This document shows positions 47,559-58,707 of a stretch of DNA of 64,000 bases, piece by piece; the stretch's first letter is position 1; every line of letters starts with the position of its first letter. The position numbers and the translations under genes are program-made. The notes under the pieces were generated by a model, which made no database searches, had not been told where the DNA came from, and worked only from the letters and a program-made list of their open reading frames with translations. This stretch comes from Diadophis punctatus similis (taxonomy: Eukaryota > Chordata > Lepidosauria > Squamata > Dipsadidae): positions 41,359,220-41,423,219 of the forward strand of contig JALIGW010000002.1 in NCBI GenBank assembly GCA_023053685.1, read 5' to 3'.

Positions 47559-47833
47559 CATAGCACCCACTCACAGCTCTCAACAGCCCTCCTGCCAACC
47601 CTAGGACCTGCCTGCAAGACACCTCACTACCCTTGGCACCTGCACACCCCTTGCCCTCTATAGTGCCTGCTCTTGGCAGCTCTCCATGTCACAGTAAGTA
47701 TGCAGCTTGCCTGGGACTCATGTCTTTTCCCATGTAATGACCAACACTATATTTGGGTTACAATAGAAAATAAGACTGCTGGAATTGTTGTAAATAAGTA
47801 AATACTGTCTCCAGGTTCTACATCATCCACTAT

Positions 47834-47834
<1 letters not shown>

Positions 47835-47896
<62 letters not shown>
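47835..47896. repeat. (TTG)n microsatellite
   Basis: About 20 TTG units at the 3' end of the minus-strand Dong/R4-type LINE that follows. Confidence 0.96.
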
Positions 47897-48175
47897 CATT
47901 GTGCAGTCACATGTTTAGACTGGATTTGGCATTTTTTATCCACCTATCAAGTCCTGGGATAGACAGAGGTTGTTGTTTGATGGTGTTAAATATAGCATTG
48001 CAGGATGTAAACTGTTCCAGGTAAAGCTGCCTTTTATAATTGACTGATGGTGATTTTTGTCAATGCTGATGGTGTTCAAGTGGTGCTCCAGTTGTTTTGG
48101 GATTGTACCCAAGGTACCTATTACTACTGCCATACATTTGCTTTCTTTTGCCACGATCATTCTATTCCTATTTGC
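47897..48175 (-). mobile_element. Dong/R4-type LINE 3' end, copy A
   Basis: The minus strand encodes GTLGTIPKQLEHHLNTISID, the block following the restriction-like endonuclease in R2/R4-type LINEs, aligned with the copy at 51137 (GALGTMSKNFTKHIKKLQL). Its 3' UTR adjoins (TTG)n. Clade naming is inferred from this C-terminal domain. Confidence 0.75.
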
Positions 48176-48197
48176 AGGGATAATGATGATGATGATT

Positions 48198-48322
48198 TGT
48201 TGCACAGACATCCAGATGTTTAGATTGTATTTGGCATTTTTATTCACCTATTGAGTTCATCTCAAGGATCTGGTATGGTCAGATATTGTTTAATGGTGGC
48301 ATTAAAGTTATTGTTGCAGGAA
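48198..48322 (-). mobile_element. Dong/R4-type LINE 3' end, copy B in tandem
   Basis: Repeats the 3' part of copy A: GTTTAGATTGTATTTGGCAT, CACCTATTGAGTTC, ATTGTTTAATGGTGGC and GTTGCAGGA. It lies in the same orientation just beyond a (GAT)n run at 48179-48197. Confidence 0.75.
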
Positions 48323-48611
48323 TATTTTTTTTATTATTCATAATGCTAATAATGTTAGTGACATCATTTATTACATCATTCCCATAAAGCAAATATTTGA
48401 GGTGGGGGGGGAGTTAATTAATAATCTGAAACTTCATAATGAACTTGAGCTGAAGAGTTTGTGGACCCCTGCTCTAATTGAAGTTGGGTAATCAATGCTC
48501 TCCAGAAGCTGCTGAAATTTCTCTCCGTATGGTCCATGCTGCTTAAAATATCTGGACACTAACACTGAGCAAGTTTTGGAAGAGCAATGGATCTTGAGAT
48601 GTAGTATATTG

Positions 48612-49241
48612 CAGTGGTGGGTTCCTACCAGTGCGGTCCACTCTATAGCACTGGTAGCGGCCCGCTGGTGACGTCACAGTACCGGTGCGGTCGGTTGCCG
48701 GTGCCTGGACGCCGCCATTAAAAATTTTTTTAAAAAATTGTTTTTAAAAATTTTCTTCTGCGCATGCCCAGAAGCCGAGCTTCTGGCACTGCGCATGCGC
48801 TACCTTCCTACCCCACAGTGAGTCCAAGCAGCGGAGGATGGCTGAGGGAGTGCGTGAGATGCTGAAAGAATGGGCGGCAGGAGCTATCTCCATTCCCCTC
48901 CCTTCAGCAGTCCGAGAAGCCACGAACGCGCGGTAATGATCCTAGGCATTTTCGCATGTTTGAGGCTTCTCGAGCTGCTGAGGGGAGGGGGAACAGGCAG
49001 CAGGAGCCTAGGATCATCGAATGGGGAGAAACATTCAGGCCGGACGGAGCCTCCTAGAAGAACCACTGCCGCGGTCTTGCTGCTCCCGCTGCGGGGGGCT
49101 GCGTTGTGGGTGGGCAATGCCCCCCGTTTCTCCGGCCACTGCCAAGCTCCCGAGGCCCACGCTCACATGGCTGGCAAGCCACACCCACAAAATAAGCCAC
49201 GCCCACAGAGTGGCAGTAAAAAAGTTAGGAACCCACCCCTG
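48612..49241. mobile_element. Large hAT of the GGTGGGTT family, exact TSD
   Basis: Starts CAGTGGTGGGTTCCTACC and ends TTAGGAACCCACCCCTG. The flanking 8 bp GTATATTG at 48604-48611 and 49242-49249 are identical. The 630-bp interior parallels the copy at 38066 but keeps only one full copy of the 123-bp internal unit. A near-NRF1 site TGCGCATGCGCT is at 48790-48801. Confidence 0.93.
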
Positions 49242-49249
49242 GTATATTG

Positions 49250-51090
49250 ACCCTGAGCATACATTCGACAAGAGGAGCAAGTGACATTGCAAGTATCCTA
49301 ACACCAGCTAGCAAATAACACCAGTTATATAATTTGTGGCATTCAGATGACTGATGCAATTTATATTGTTCACATTACCATGACTTGTATTGTTTGCCTA
49401 GGTTTTAAAGCAATCAAGTAGCTTAAGAGCTTGTCCTTTGTCGATCTCTGTGGTCAACATTTCCAATTATATACAGTATTTGAAAATAGTGATATCAAGA
49501 ACTCATACTTACAATGGTCATTGTATAATAATGGAATAGCTAAAAGAATATAATCCAGGGTCAAACTTTTGATGAGGTATCTAGAAAGACAAGCAATACA
49601 GTTGATAACTGTTATTGTGAGGATACATTAAAAAAAATGCAAAAAGCCAATACTGAAAAATATAGGTTCAACTACTTGGGAAGAAGCATTACATTTCCGA
49701 TTCTTCCTTTAAATAATCCACTATCACCACAACCTCTGCATATAACACCTTGGATAAGACCCAAATCACTTGATTTTGGCTGGTTTTGGTCTGTGATCTG
49801 CAAATCAAAGGTACAGAACAGTATTTTTCCCCTTTTGAATTGGAAAGCTGAGCTAGTGAATTCTGCTGAGTAGGCACATGGGTGACTGAGATAAGCTGCT
49901 GACTAAGTTAATCCTTTGTGTGCTATATAACACAATACTTGGTAGAAGCAGCTGTCTTTGCAGGAGAAGAGAGGACAAGATGAACAGGTTTTTGCTTGAC
50001 AGAAAAGGGGACATAAATTTACTGGAAACTGATGACAATAAACAATAAGAAAGGAATAGAGAACCTGTAGTCCTCCAGATGGTGTTAAGCACAACTTGCA
50101 GTATCTTCACCACTGACTATGAAGATCGGGACTGCTGTGAGATGTGCTTCAATGACTTCAGGGACAATTTCCCCACTTTGAGTTAGTTAAATGCTACATT
50201 GAAATTGTCTATTAAAATAACTCTCCATAGATGAAAATACTAGTGTATTCTGAGACAAAGCTAAATAACAGAATATATGAGTTGCACAAAATGCAAATAT
50301 ATAGATAGCTAGTCAGAAGTATGTTCTACTGAATTCAGTGGTGTGAAGCTCCAGTATGTTTATATCCATTTTATCCTCTGGAATAATTGTGATAGGGCAT
50401 AAATCTATGCAAAAAATAAATACATTTTGTTGTACTCTTGTAAAATGCAGTTAACATTAAAATGGCAACGGAGATTCTTTCATACTGAAGAGTTATCAGA
50501 CCAAAGTATAGGACAAGTTTCACTTTCAGCACTGCCATGTATTTTCAAATGTGACAAATTCTCCACTTAATTTGGTAATCTACTGTAATTCTGAAGATCA
50601 AAAAAGGATATTACTCTACAAGATATATCTGGGTGTCTCTGTATGTAATTCCTTCTATGAATAACTCTAAATTTAAAAGATAGCCATCTTCTGAAATGGA
50701 GTAACTTTGATAAAGTCATCCCAATCAAAATGGCATGATCCTGAATTTTAGGATGTATTGAGATGAACGGTCTTTATTTTGAATTTCTAAGGCCAATTGG
50801 ATACATTTTGGAACTTCTAAATCACAACTCCTCCATAAAGCATTATTGCCAGACCCAGGAGGTGAGATTCAAAACAAGTGTCATGAAATCCAACCAGGAA
50901 ACAGCTTGACTGGCATTTTTACTTTCAGGTGTATTTTGAGGGGGGGGGGACAGGACAAAGAAGTGTTTATCAAATACAATATTCCTCAGGGATGTTTAAG
51001 CCTTTTTTAAAAAAATATTTATTTATAGTTTTTTTCTTTAACATCCATAAATGCTTGGTGAACAGTGTATTGTCTGGGTAAATATATTTT
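49250..51090. other. Unannotated AT-rich sequence
   Basis: No gene or repeat body is recognised. Only a G-run at 50941-50949 stands out. Confidence 0.5.

Positions 51091-51134
<44 letters not shown>
51091..51134. repeat. (AAC)n microsatellite
   Basis: About 14 AAC units immediately 5' of a Dong/R4-type LINE. Confidence 0.96.
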
Positions 51135-51135
<1 letters not shown>

Positions 51136-51136
51136 T

Positions 51137-51660
51137 AGTCATGGGAGCACAAAGTGGAAAAAGTTACCGAAAATGAGACGGTGATGATCTTGTGGGACTT
51201 TCGAATACAGACAGATGGTCATTTAGAACACAACACACCAGATATCATGGTTGTTGAGGGCTGAAGCATACAGTTTATTGATATCATTGTACCAGGAGAC
51301 GCCAGAGTCGAAGAAAAAGAACTGAAAAAAATTATGAAATATCATGACCTGACCATCAAAACTACAAGGCGATGGATGAAACATGTAACCGTAATACCCA
51401 TTGTCATCGGGGCACTTGGTACCATGTCCAAGAATTTCACAAAACACATCAAGAAATTGCAGCTTCCTGCAATAACACCAGTGGAACTACAAAAAACTGT
51501 GCTACTCGGAACATCATATATTTTAAAAAGATACTTGGTTGATACCTAGGACGCTGGCAGCAACCCGTATCAACCATTAGCACCAGTCAATGGTATTTGT
51601 GACACATTTTTAAATGTTCAGTTGACTGAGTTTCATGTTTAATGAATAAAAGAGATAATA
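51137..51660 (+). mobile_element. Dong/R4-type LINE C-terminal end
   Basis: Encodes VMILWDFRIQTD, HNTPDIMVVEG, a stop, FIDIIVPGDARVEEKELKK, then KHVTVIPIVIGALGTMSK and LLGTSYILKRYL. The PD and ID residues fit a restriction-like endonuclease, characteristic of R2/R4/NeSL-type LINEs. One in-frame TGA lies near 51261; the frame from 51334 is open to 51549. It ends AATAAAAGAGATAATAATAA. It is 5'-truncated. Confidence 0.78.
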
Positions 51661-51837
51661 ATAATATTTAAGCCTCTTTTAAAGATCTACAACTCTATGT
51701 GTTGTAAGCTAGATTGCAGGGAAGGTCCTGAAAATCCCAGAAAATGGCAGCGGCATACCACTACCATGTTACAACCAAGAAAATCCTATGACATCTTATT
51801 GGCTACCAAAATTCAAGGTCGGTGTTACACCTATAGC

Positions 51838-51964
51838 CAGGGTTTCCAAACTTGGCAACTTTAAGACTTGTGGACTTCAACTATCAGAATTCAGAATAGC
51901 CGGCTGAGGAATTCTGGGATCTGAACTCCCTAAGTCTTACAGTTGCCAAGTTTGGAAATCCCTG
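51838..51964. mobile_element. Palindromic hAT-like MITE
   Basis: Starts CAGGGTTTCCAAACTTGGCA and ends GCCAAGTTTGGAAATCCCTG. The arms are complementary, with a centre near 51900. The flanking 8 bp do not match well, so the duplication has decayed. Confidence 0.82.
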
Positions 51965-52025
51965 ACTTATTAACACCCCAAATTAATCATCATTTCCAGT
52001 CTCCTCCTTTCAAGTTTTGTATTTA

Positions 52026-52256
52026 CCGTACTGCCATAATGTACATTTCTCCAATTCTTTGCTGTTTCTATGGGTCAGGCACACATGTACAGAAATACAC
52101 AGCAAACAGTGTATATCATCTGTACTGTTTGCTGTTTGCTATTTGCTGGGAGGCAAATTGCTGGGAGGCAGAGGCAGATTTTCCCCCCTTGTTTTCCTTC
52201 CCCAAAACTAAGGTGCGTCTTATACTCCGGTGCATCTTATACTCCGAAAAATACAG
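52026..52256. mobile_element. Internally deleted copy of the CCGTATTTTT family
   Basis: The minus strand matches the first half of copies 1 and 2 (ATACTCCGAAAAATAC terminus, then GCAAACAGCAAACAGTACAG and GCACACATGT). The other end goes directly from TACCGTA into TGCCATAATGTACATTTC, so the 3' half is deleted. At 231 bp it is a MITE-sized derivative. Confidence 0.8.
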
Positions 52257-52809
52257 TGCATGTATTTGTATACAATCTTTCATTGTGACTTGTGAGTTGA
52301 GAATTCCAACTGCATTTAGAAATCAATGAGAAATTTGCTTACTAGAATTAAACATTGTGACTATTTTCATCTAGCTGTTTCATGGCTGACCATCTCAGTG
52401 TCTTCCTAGGGTCTTTCCTTTATGACAGTATAGTTAATCAAAAAGGTCATCCTCAAATCAAGAGCAACTAAATTATGTGGAGCAGCAGTCGCAATTTGAA
52501 CTGACCCTTTTCTCTCACCCATATGAGTCACTACTATAAAATTGGTTAATTGAAGGTTTTTAAGTACCAAGTGGGTGAGAAACTGCTATATCTGAACTTC
52601 AATGCCCTAATCCCATTGTGCTTAAATTAACTGTGCAGGTCTTTTTAGTATAAGAAAAGATACAAGTAGAATTGTAGCCAACATGAAAAATGAGAAACTG
52701 AAATAAATGATTGATAGAGAGATAAAATAAGCATGTAAACAAGTGAAATGTTAGTTTTAAAATGTCTGCTTCTAGGCATTGGAAACTTCTAAACTGGAGC
52801 TTTCAATCT
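52257..52809. other. Unannotated AT-rich sequence
   Basis: No gene or repeat body is recognised. Confidence 0.5.
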
Positions 52810-52875
52810 ATTTTTATTTATTTATTTATTAGATTTTTATCCCACCTTCATTACTTTTGTATGGGGTGCTCAGGG
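52810..52875 (-). mobile_element. L2-type LINE tail
   Basis: On the minus strand GGTGGGATAAAAATCTAATA and (AAATA)n form a LINE-type 3' end without coding sequence. Confidence 0.5.
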
Positions 52876-53504
52876 AAGGGTAGCACCTCTGGTGTAGGGG
52901 CATGTCGTGTCCTTTTATGGCAGCTCATTTTAGGGCTACTTTTAGGGCAGCTCATTCACCTTTGGTCCCCACCTGTCACTCAGCTCTCACCTGTGGCTCC
53001 TAGAAGCTGTAGCATGTGCAGCAGCCACACCCCGTGCAACAGCTTTGACAGGCTGACCAAACCAGGTTAGGAGTAGCCGTTGGGTCATTGACCTTCAGTG
53101 AGATAGGGACTTGTCTATCCCGAGCATGTGAAGACAGATTCTGGCGGACTGAGCGGATGAAATCTGCTTGCATAGGACAACGGTCATGAAGGCGGTCTCT
53201 GCAAGCGATGTGGTACGCTAAGAGCATGGCAAGACACGAAAAACACCCTGGTCAACCATTGCGCCCAGCCCATCTCCAACTGTCTTGACTCTTGTCCTGC
53301 TATTTGGAGCAAGATGGAATCTGGGAAGAGAGAGTGAGGCTAACTATGCGCACCTCTCCCTCACTTTCATCCAATTCATGCGCAAGTCTTGACATCCCCC
53401 CCCCCCCAGATAGATGTCAAGGTCCTCTTCGAATACGATGGAAAAACATCAAGAACTCAAGGCAGTGACTATACATCATACTTTTTCCTCTTCTATTTTC
53501 CAAC
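52876..53504. other. Unidentified GC-richer segment
   Basis: More GC-rich than the surroundings, with paired text TCTTGACATCC and AGATAGATGTCAAGG either side of a C-run at 53396-53407. It is probably an unclassified dispersed repeat. No domain is seen in its frames. Confidence 0.4.
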
Positions 53505-53635
53505 AACAATAACCTGGGAGTTAAGTTAGGCTGACAGAAAATGACTGGCCCAAAGTCATCCATTCAGCCAAGCCTATATAGCAGAACTAAAATTTTCTTG
53601 GTCTCTTGGTTTCTAGGCCAGCAACTTAACTAATT

Positions 53636-53636
<1 letters not shown>
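53505..53636 (-). mobile_element. tRNA-derived SINE fragment
   Basis: The minus strand shows GGCCTAGAAACCAAGAGACC, GACTTTGGGCCAGTCATTTT and GTCAGCCTAACTTAAC, the same family as at 17771 and 21697. The A-box region is missing. Confidence 0.7.

Positions 53637-53685
<49 letters not shown>
53637..53685. repeat. (TTG)n microsatellite
   Basis: About 16 TTG units between a SINE fragment and the 3' end of a minus-strand Dong/R4-type LINE. Confidence 0.96.
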
Positions 53686-53686
<1 letters not shown>

Positions 53687-53960
53687 TAGTCAGATATATA
53701 GATTGGATTTGACATTTTTATCCACCTACTGAGTTCTGAGCCTGGGATAAGCATATATTGTTCTTTGATGGTGTTAAATGTATCACTGCTGCATGAAAGC
53801 TATTCCAAGCAAAGCTGTCTATTGCTGGTGATTTTGTCAATGCTGATAGTGTTCAAGTGGTGCTCCAGTTGTTTTGAGAGTGTGCCCAAGGCAGGCACTA
53901 CTATCTTTGCTTTCTTTTGTCACAGCTGTTCTACTTCTTACTGCAAGTCTTTATATGATC
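53686..53960 (-). mobile_element. Dong/R4-type LINE 3' end, copy C
   Basis: Matches copy A at 47897: ATTGGATTTGACATTTTTAT, CACCTACTGAGTTC, GATGGTGTTAAATG, GTGATTTTGTCAATGCTGAT and GTTCAAGTGGTGCTCCAGTT. Like copy A, its 3' end adjoins (TTG)n. Confidence 0.78.
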
Positions 53961-55850
53961 TTGCAGATCTTTCTCTTCTATTCTGCTGTCTCCAGGCACT
54001 GCAATGTCCACTTTCCACACTTTTCATTTTTATTTCTTTTTATTAAATTAAATTATTAATTACATTATTATTTAAAACTATTTAAATACTTAGAGAAGAG
54101 ACATGATAATGTGAATATCTGTTCCTTTCCTCGTTGTTTTCGTTTTGTTTGAATGACTTTCATGTTATTAAACTCAGTAGAGAGGAAACAATTCAGTCCA
54201 GGTCCAGCAATTTGAATAGGGCATAGATGCAGGATAAACATTCTTGAATGTTACATTTACCTAGCAAGTAGTTCCAATATTTACTCCATATATTGCCAAG
54301 TGATTCTCCACATTTTTCAATATATATTATATCTTTACAACATGAATGGTGAATAAACACAGAACGAAATCACTCGTGGAGATAAATTAATAAAGAAATA
54401 ATTGTGGGCATCTGCTACTGCAATTTGCTTTCCTTATCAGCTCCTCAGATAAGGAAAAGGTAGCAAAATGTAATTAGATTATCAGGTTTTAAAAATCAAG
54501 GTTAAGTTATTAAAAATAAATGAAATAATAATGTAGCAAAATTAAATCCGCTTCCAATGCTTCCTTTTTTGCCCAAGGATTGTGCAAAACTGCCTGGTTA
54601 GATGATGATAGAGAGGAAGAGGAGGAAGAAGGCTAAGGTACTTATTAGGCAATCTTGAATATGTCTACTCATTGCAATGCAACTTAATTCCAGGAGAGTG
54701 TGTATAGGACTACAGCTTTAAGTAGGAACATGAAAATGTCTGCAATATTTGAGTGCACTAGTTCAGGCTATTTTTGCATTGTAATACCATTCAATATAAT
54801 TCCACAAAGATTATTTAATTATAGTCAAAAGGGCCTAGCGGGTAAAGATTAACTTGGCTCCTTACCACCAGAGGCTTCATATTTACAATGGCTATTTGCT
54901 TATTCCCCAGTATACACCTTTAAATCCCTCATTAATTTTCCGTAAGCTTCCAATTTGAAGTAACATTCCAAAAGCCCTAGGATCATCATATGCCTCTTCC
55001 TACCTAAGGGGTGCTGTAATTTTAATATACTATATAGTACCCCCAAAGGCTACATCCAGCTATTATTCTGCACATTAGACAATATTGCTAAAGCACTGTG
55101 TGCAGCAAATTTAAATACCAATCAGACAAATAAATGCATTTCAATAGATAGCCACGGAGCAATCCTATTTTCCTAGTGCATGAATCTGTTGATTCAATCA
55201 GCGTATTATTTTAATACCACTTCCCTGGCTGCTTTAATTCTGGGATGATTTCTACAATGTTTTGCACTATTAAAACAAAACAAAACAAAAAACAACCTTG
55301 GGTAGTAAGAGTGTTTCCCATACAGCTTATTTAAAAGTGCTTGTTTCATTAAATATTTTTAGAGTAGGAGACTGGGAAAGAATATACACTGCATATACAC
55401 TGTGTTATGGTTTCTGGCAAAGATTGATAACTTAGGGGCTGAATTCATTAAAAGAAATAAGCGCAAATCAATTACTCAAAAGTGAATGTGTCTCTTCCCT
55501 ATAGTGCTATCTTGTTATTTTTGTTGTTATTGTATTTCTGTCCCAAACAAAATTGGGGAAAGAAGATATATATTTAGACACTATATTAAGCCAAATGAAA
55601 ATTTACAATATAATGTACAAGTTTTCTCATTCCAGGGAACTTCTGAATAAACAAGATAATTAACAATGCAAGGGAAAAAAGAAGGCTTTTCCAGAGGAAA
55701 CCTAGTGGGCTGTCATCCATATTTCATCCAGATTCAATCCTGCTTAACTTTTTGAGATTGAACCAAGGTTACCTAATATTATCATCTAGCTGGCCAAAAG
55801 ACCAAGTCACCTCTCAGTTGAGCTCAACTCTGGTGACTTATATAAATCAA
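53961..55850. other. Unannotated AT-rich sequence
   Basis: About 1.9 kb with no recognised gene. A short purine run (GAGGAAGAGGAGGAAGAAGG) lies near 54612. Confidence 0.5.
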
Positions 55851-56085
55851 TCAGAATAGAGCTGGAAGGGACCTTGGAGGTCTTCTAGTCCAACCCTCTG
55901 CTCAAGCAGTAGACCCTATACCATTTCAGACAGGTGGTTGTCCAGTCTCTTCTTAAAACTCTCCAGTGATGAAGCACCCACAACTTCTGACGGCAAGCTC
56001 TTCCAGTGATTAATTGTCCTCACTGTTAGGAAGTTTCTCCTTAATTCCAGGTTGCTTCTCTCCTTGATTAGTTTCATGGATAAGT
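55851..56085 (-). mobile_element. CR1 LINE 3' fragment
   Basis: The minus strand encodes [39 protein letters not shown], the CR1 ORF2 C-terminus with its natural stop, followed by the standard 3' end (CTAGAAGACCTCCAAGGTCC). This C-terminal piece is still open over about 45 codons. Confidence 0.9.
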
Positions 56086-56191
56086 TTTTTTCACAAAGCA
56101 GAAACATTTTGCTATTATCCCCCCCCCCACACACACACAATGTACTTCTTCTCTCACACACCCCTCAGCTTTTTACTTTGGATTTTGGAGT

Positions 56192-56262
56192 AGCTGGTGA
56201 TCTTTCATCCAAGCACCAACCAGATCCTACCCTGATTAGCTTTTGAGATCAGCCAAAATCAC
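56192..56262 (-). mobile_element. 5S-rRNA-derived fragment (SINE3-like or pseudogene)
   Basis: The minus strand reads GCTGATCTCAAAAGCTAATC, AGGGTAGGATCTGGTTGG and TGCTTGGATGAAAGATCACC, clearly related to the 3' half of 5S rRNA (GATCTCGGAAGCTAAGCAGG onward). The 5' third and terminator are missing, so it is not a functional 5S gene. Confidence 0.75.
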
Positions 56263-57224
56263 CAAGTTATTGTCACTTATCTGGGCACACTCAATTTATG
56301 CAAATAGAACTGAGAATGGCTGCTTCATTATAAATGTTTTACATATGATGTACTTCTATTTTTATATATTGCATACAATTTACATTTCACATTGAAATGT
56401 AGGTGTCCTTTATTGGTACTTCTTTGACTCACACTTTCTGATATACAATGTCCTTCTGCTTCCATTATAACTCTATTTATAATGTGCAGCATATTTAGAA
56501 TTTACAGTGCACAGAAATTTTCTCAGAAATGGATAAAATGAGATTTAAGAACTAAATCTTACCACCTGCTTATCTGACCAATAAATGGTATTATATTGCT
56601 TGATATATTTTTTCTCCTCTTCTTTGTCCTAGTCCATTTTCTTTGGTATGATAATAGGGGCAGTCTGTTGGTTTTACATCTTTCCAGGTGATAACTACAG
56701 CAATTCATAGAACAGGTAGGAGATGAATAGCTTTATAGGTTGGCTACTGAGTTTGGAATATCTAGTGAAACAGATTTCCTGTGAACTAAAGTAGAAAAAA
56801 AATAGGCTTGAAGAAAGTGCAAGCAATCTTAGCATCATTGGAAATGTATAAAGAGCAAATTAAGGGGCTTACCTTAGGTATTCATTATTTACTCCTGGAT
56901 ATGATAAGAACATATGGTCATACTGTGAAAATCTTACCTCATAGTGTAAGAGGTTTAGATAGAACCATTTGCAAAATGATTGTACTTTTCTGAAATTGAT
57001 GCAAACATCTTTTACTTGAAGGCAGTTCCTGCCCCCCCTCTTTTCTTAAACTGAGAAAGCAAGCATATTTGGATGTTATTAACTTTTTTTTTCCACAATG
57101 GGAAAATCCCAGTGATTTTACTAACATACACCTGGTTTCATCCCTTTGTTCTCTGTTTCTAATCTCTTTCAATAATTGTTTCCAACTGGGCTATCATTTT
57201 TAGGCAAATATGGTTTAATGCACA
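56263..57224. other. Unannotated AT-rich sequence
   Basis: No gene or repeat body is recognised. Confidence 0.5.
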
Positions 57225-57965
57225 GTTTTGAGAAATATAGTTTTATTCATCAAAAAAGCACAACAAAGAATGTTCTTTCTGCGCCAACTCAAGAAGCTCA
57301 AACTGCCCAAGGAGCTGTTGATACAGTTCTACAGAGGAATTATTGAGTCTGTCATCTGCACCTCTATAACTGTCTGGTTCGGTTCTGCAACCCAACAACA
57401 GACACAGACTTCAGAGGATAATCAGAACTACAGAAAAAACAATTACTGCTAACCTGCCTTCCATTGAGGACCTGTATACTGCACGAGTCAAAAAGAGGGC
57501 CGTGAAAATATTTACTGACTCCTCGCATCCTGGACATAAATTATTTCAACTCCTACCCTCAAAACAATGCCATAGAGCACTGCACACCAAGACAACTAGA
57601 CACAAGAACAGTTTTTTCCCGAACGCCATCACTCTACTAGAGAAATAATTCCCTCACCATTGTCAAACTATTCACTAAGGCTGCATTACTATTACTATTA
57701 GTCTTCTCATCATTACTATCACCCATCTCCTCCCACTTATGACTTTATGACTGTAACTTGTTGCTTGTGTCCTTATAATTTATATTAATATTAATTGTTT
57801 CCTGATTGCTTATTTGTACCCTATGACAATCATTAAGTGTTGTACCTCATGATTCTTGACAAATGTATCTTTTATTTTATGTACACTGAGAGCATATGCA
57901 CCAAAGACAAATTCCTTTTGTGTCCAATCACACTTGGCCAATAAAGAATTCTATTCTATTCTATT
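57225..57965 (+). mobile_element. LINE 3' part, longest copy of the GGCCAATAAAG family
   Basis: Encodes KKAQQRMFFLRQLKKLKLPK, LLIQFYRGIIESVICTSI and TVWFGSATQQQTQ, typical of the C-terminal third of a LINE reverse transcriptase ORF. A frameshift follows, then VKKRAVKIFTDSSHPGHKLF and QLLPS. The 3' UTR ends GGCCAATAAAGAATTCTATT. Related copies are at 17282 and 18485. It is 5'-truncated and inactive. Confidence 0.82.
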
Positions 57966-58516
57966 GGTAGAAGGTTCTTCCCTTTCCATGTTTCCTTTTA
58001 TTTATTTTTTCCTTGTAGCCAACTCTGTTTGCTGCCATTCTTAAGATATGCATAGATGCTAAAGATCTTCCTGGAGGCATAACAACAAGGAAGAAGGATG
58101 GTATTGATTCCATATCGTGTTTTAATTCAGGTCACAGGTAACAAATGTTATGGGCATTTAGATAAATTAGGTAAGAAAGCTTGGTGAGCTTTCTAAGGAT
58201 TCATAGAGGGGAGATTACTGGCCCAGTTTAAATTTGTTTGAAAAGCTCTGGAAACCTAGAAATGGAAGTAGGATGATACTTTTAAAGCAGTAATGAAGCA
58301 AAGGAAATCTTTTTAAAAATACAAGAGGAGGGGGGAGAAGAACAATTTGTCTATATGTGTCACATATTAATCAAATGTCAAACAGATTTCTAAATCTACT
58401 GGGGAAGTGGGGAAATAATGATTTTCTAACATCACAAATATCGTAAAACTTATTCCATAAGGGGAAAAACAAGCATATTGAGTCATTCTTAATTAGTAGT
58501 TAGTTCCTGATGGTTC
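57966..58516. other. Unannotated sequence
   Basis: No gene or repeat body is recognised. Confidence 0.5.
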
Positions 58517-58707
58517 CTGAAAGAACAATTAATCAGTGGAATGACTTGCCTTCGGGGTGTTTTGTCACTGGAGATTTTAAAGAAGAGATTGGACAGCCAT
58601 TTGTCTGAAATGGTATAGGCTCTCCTGCTTGAGCAGAGGGTTGGACTAGAAGACCTCCAAGGTCCCATCCAACTCTGTTATTCCATTCCATTCCATTCTG
58701 TTCTGTT
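58517..58707 (+). mobile_element. CR1 LINE 3' fragment
   Basis: Begins within the ORF2 C-terminal coding block (AGAACAATTAATCAGTGGAA), then CAGCCATTTGTCTGAAATGG, the CR1 3' UTR (GGTTGGACTAGAAGACCTCC) and a TTCCA-type tail. Confidence 0.88.

Noticed and set aside
47118..47663. Frames of 150 and 157 codons on opposite strands
   Set aside because: They cover an inverted-repeat hAT element and mirror each other; no domain is recognisable.
47835..53685. CRISPR-like array from repeated TTG/AAC blocks
   Set aside because: These are simple trinucleotide repeats without spacers, in a vertebrate-type genome.
56192..56262. Functional 5S rRNA gene
   Set aside because: Only part of the 5S sequence is present, it is diverged, and no terminator follows.
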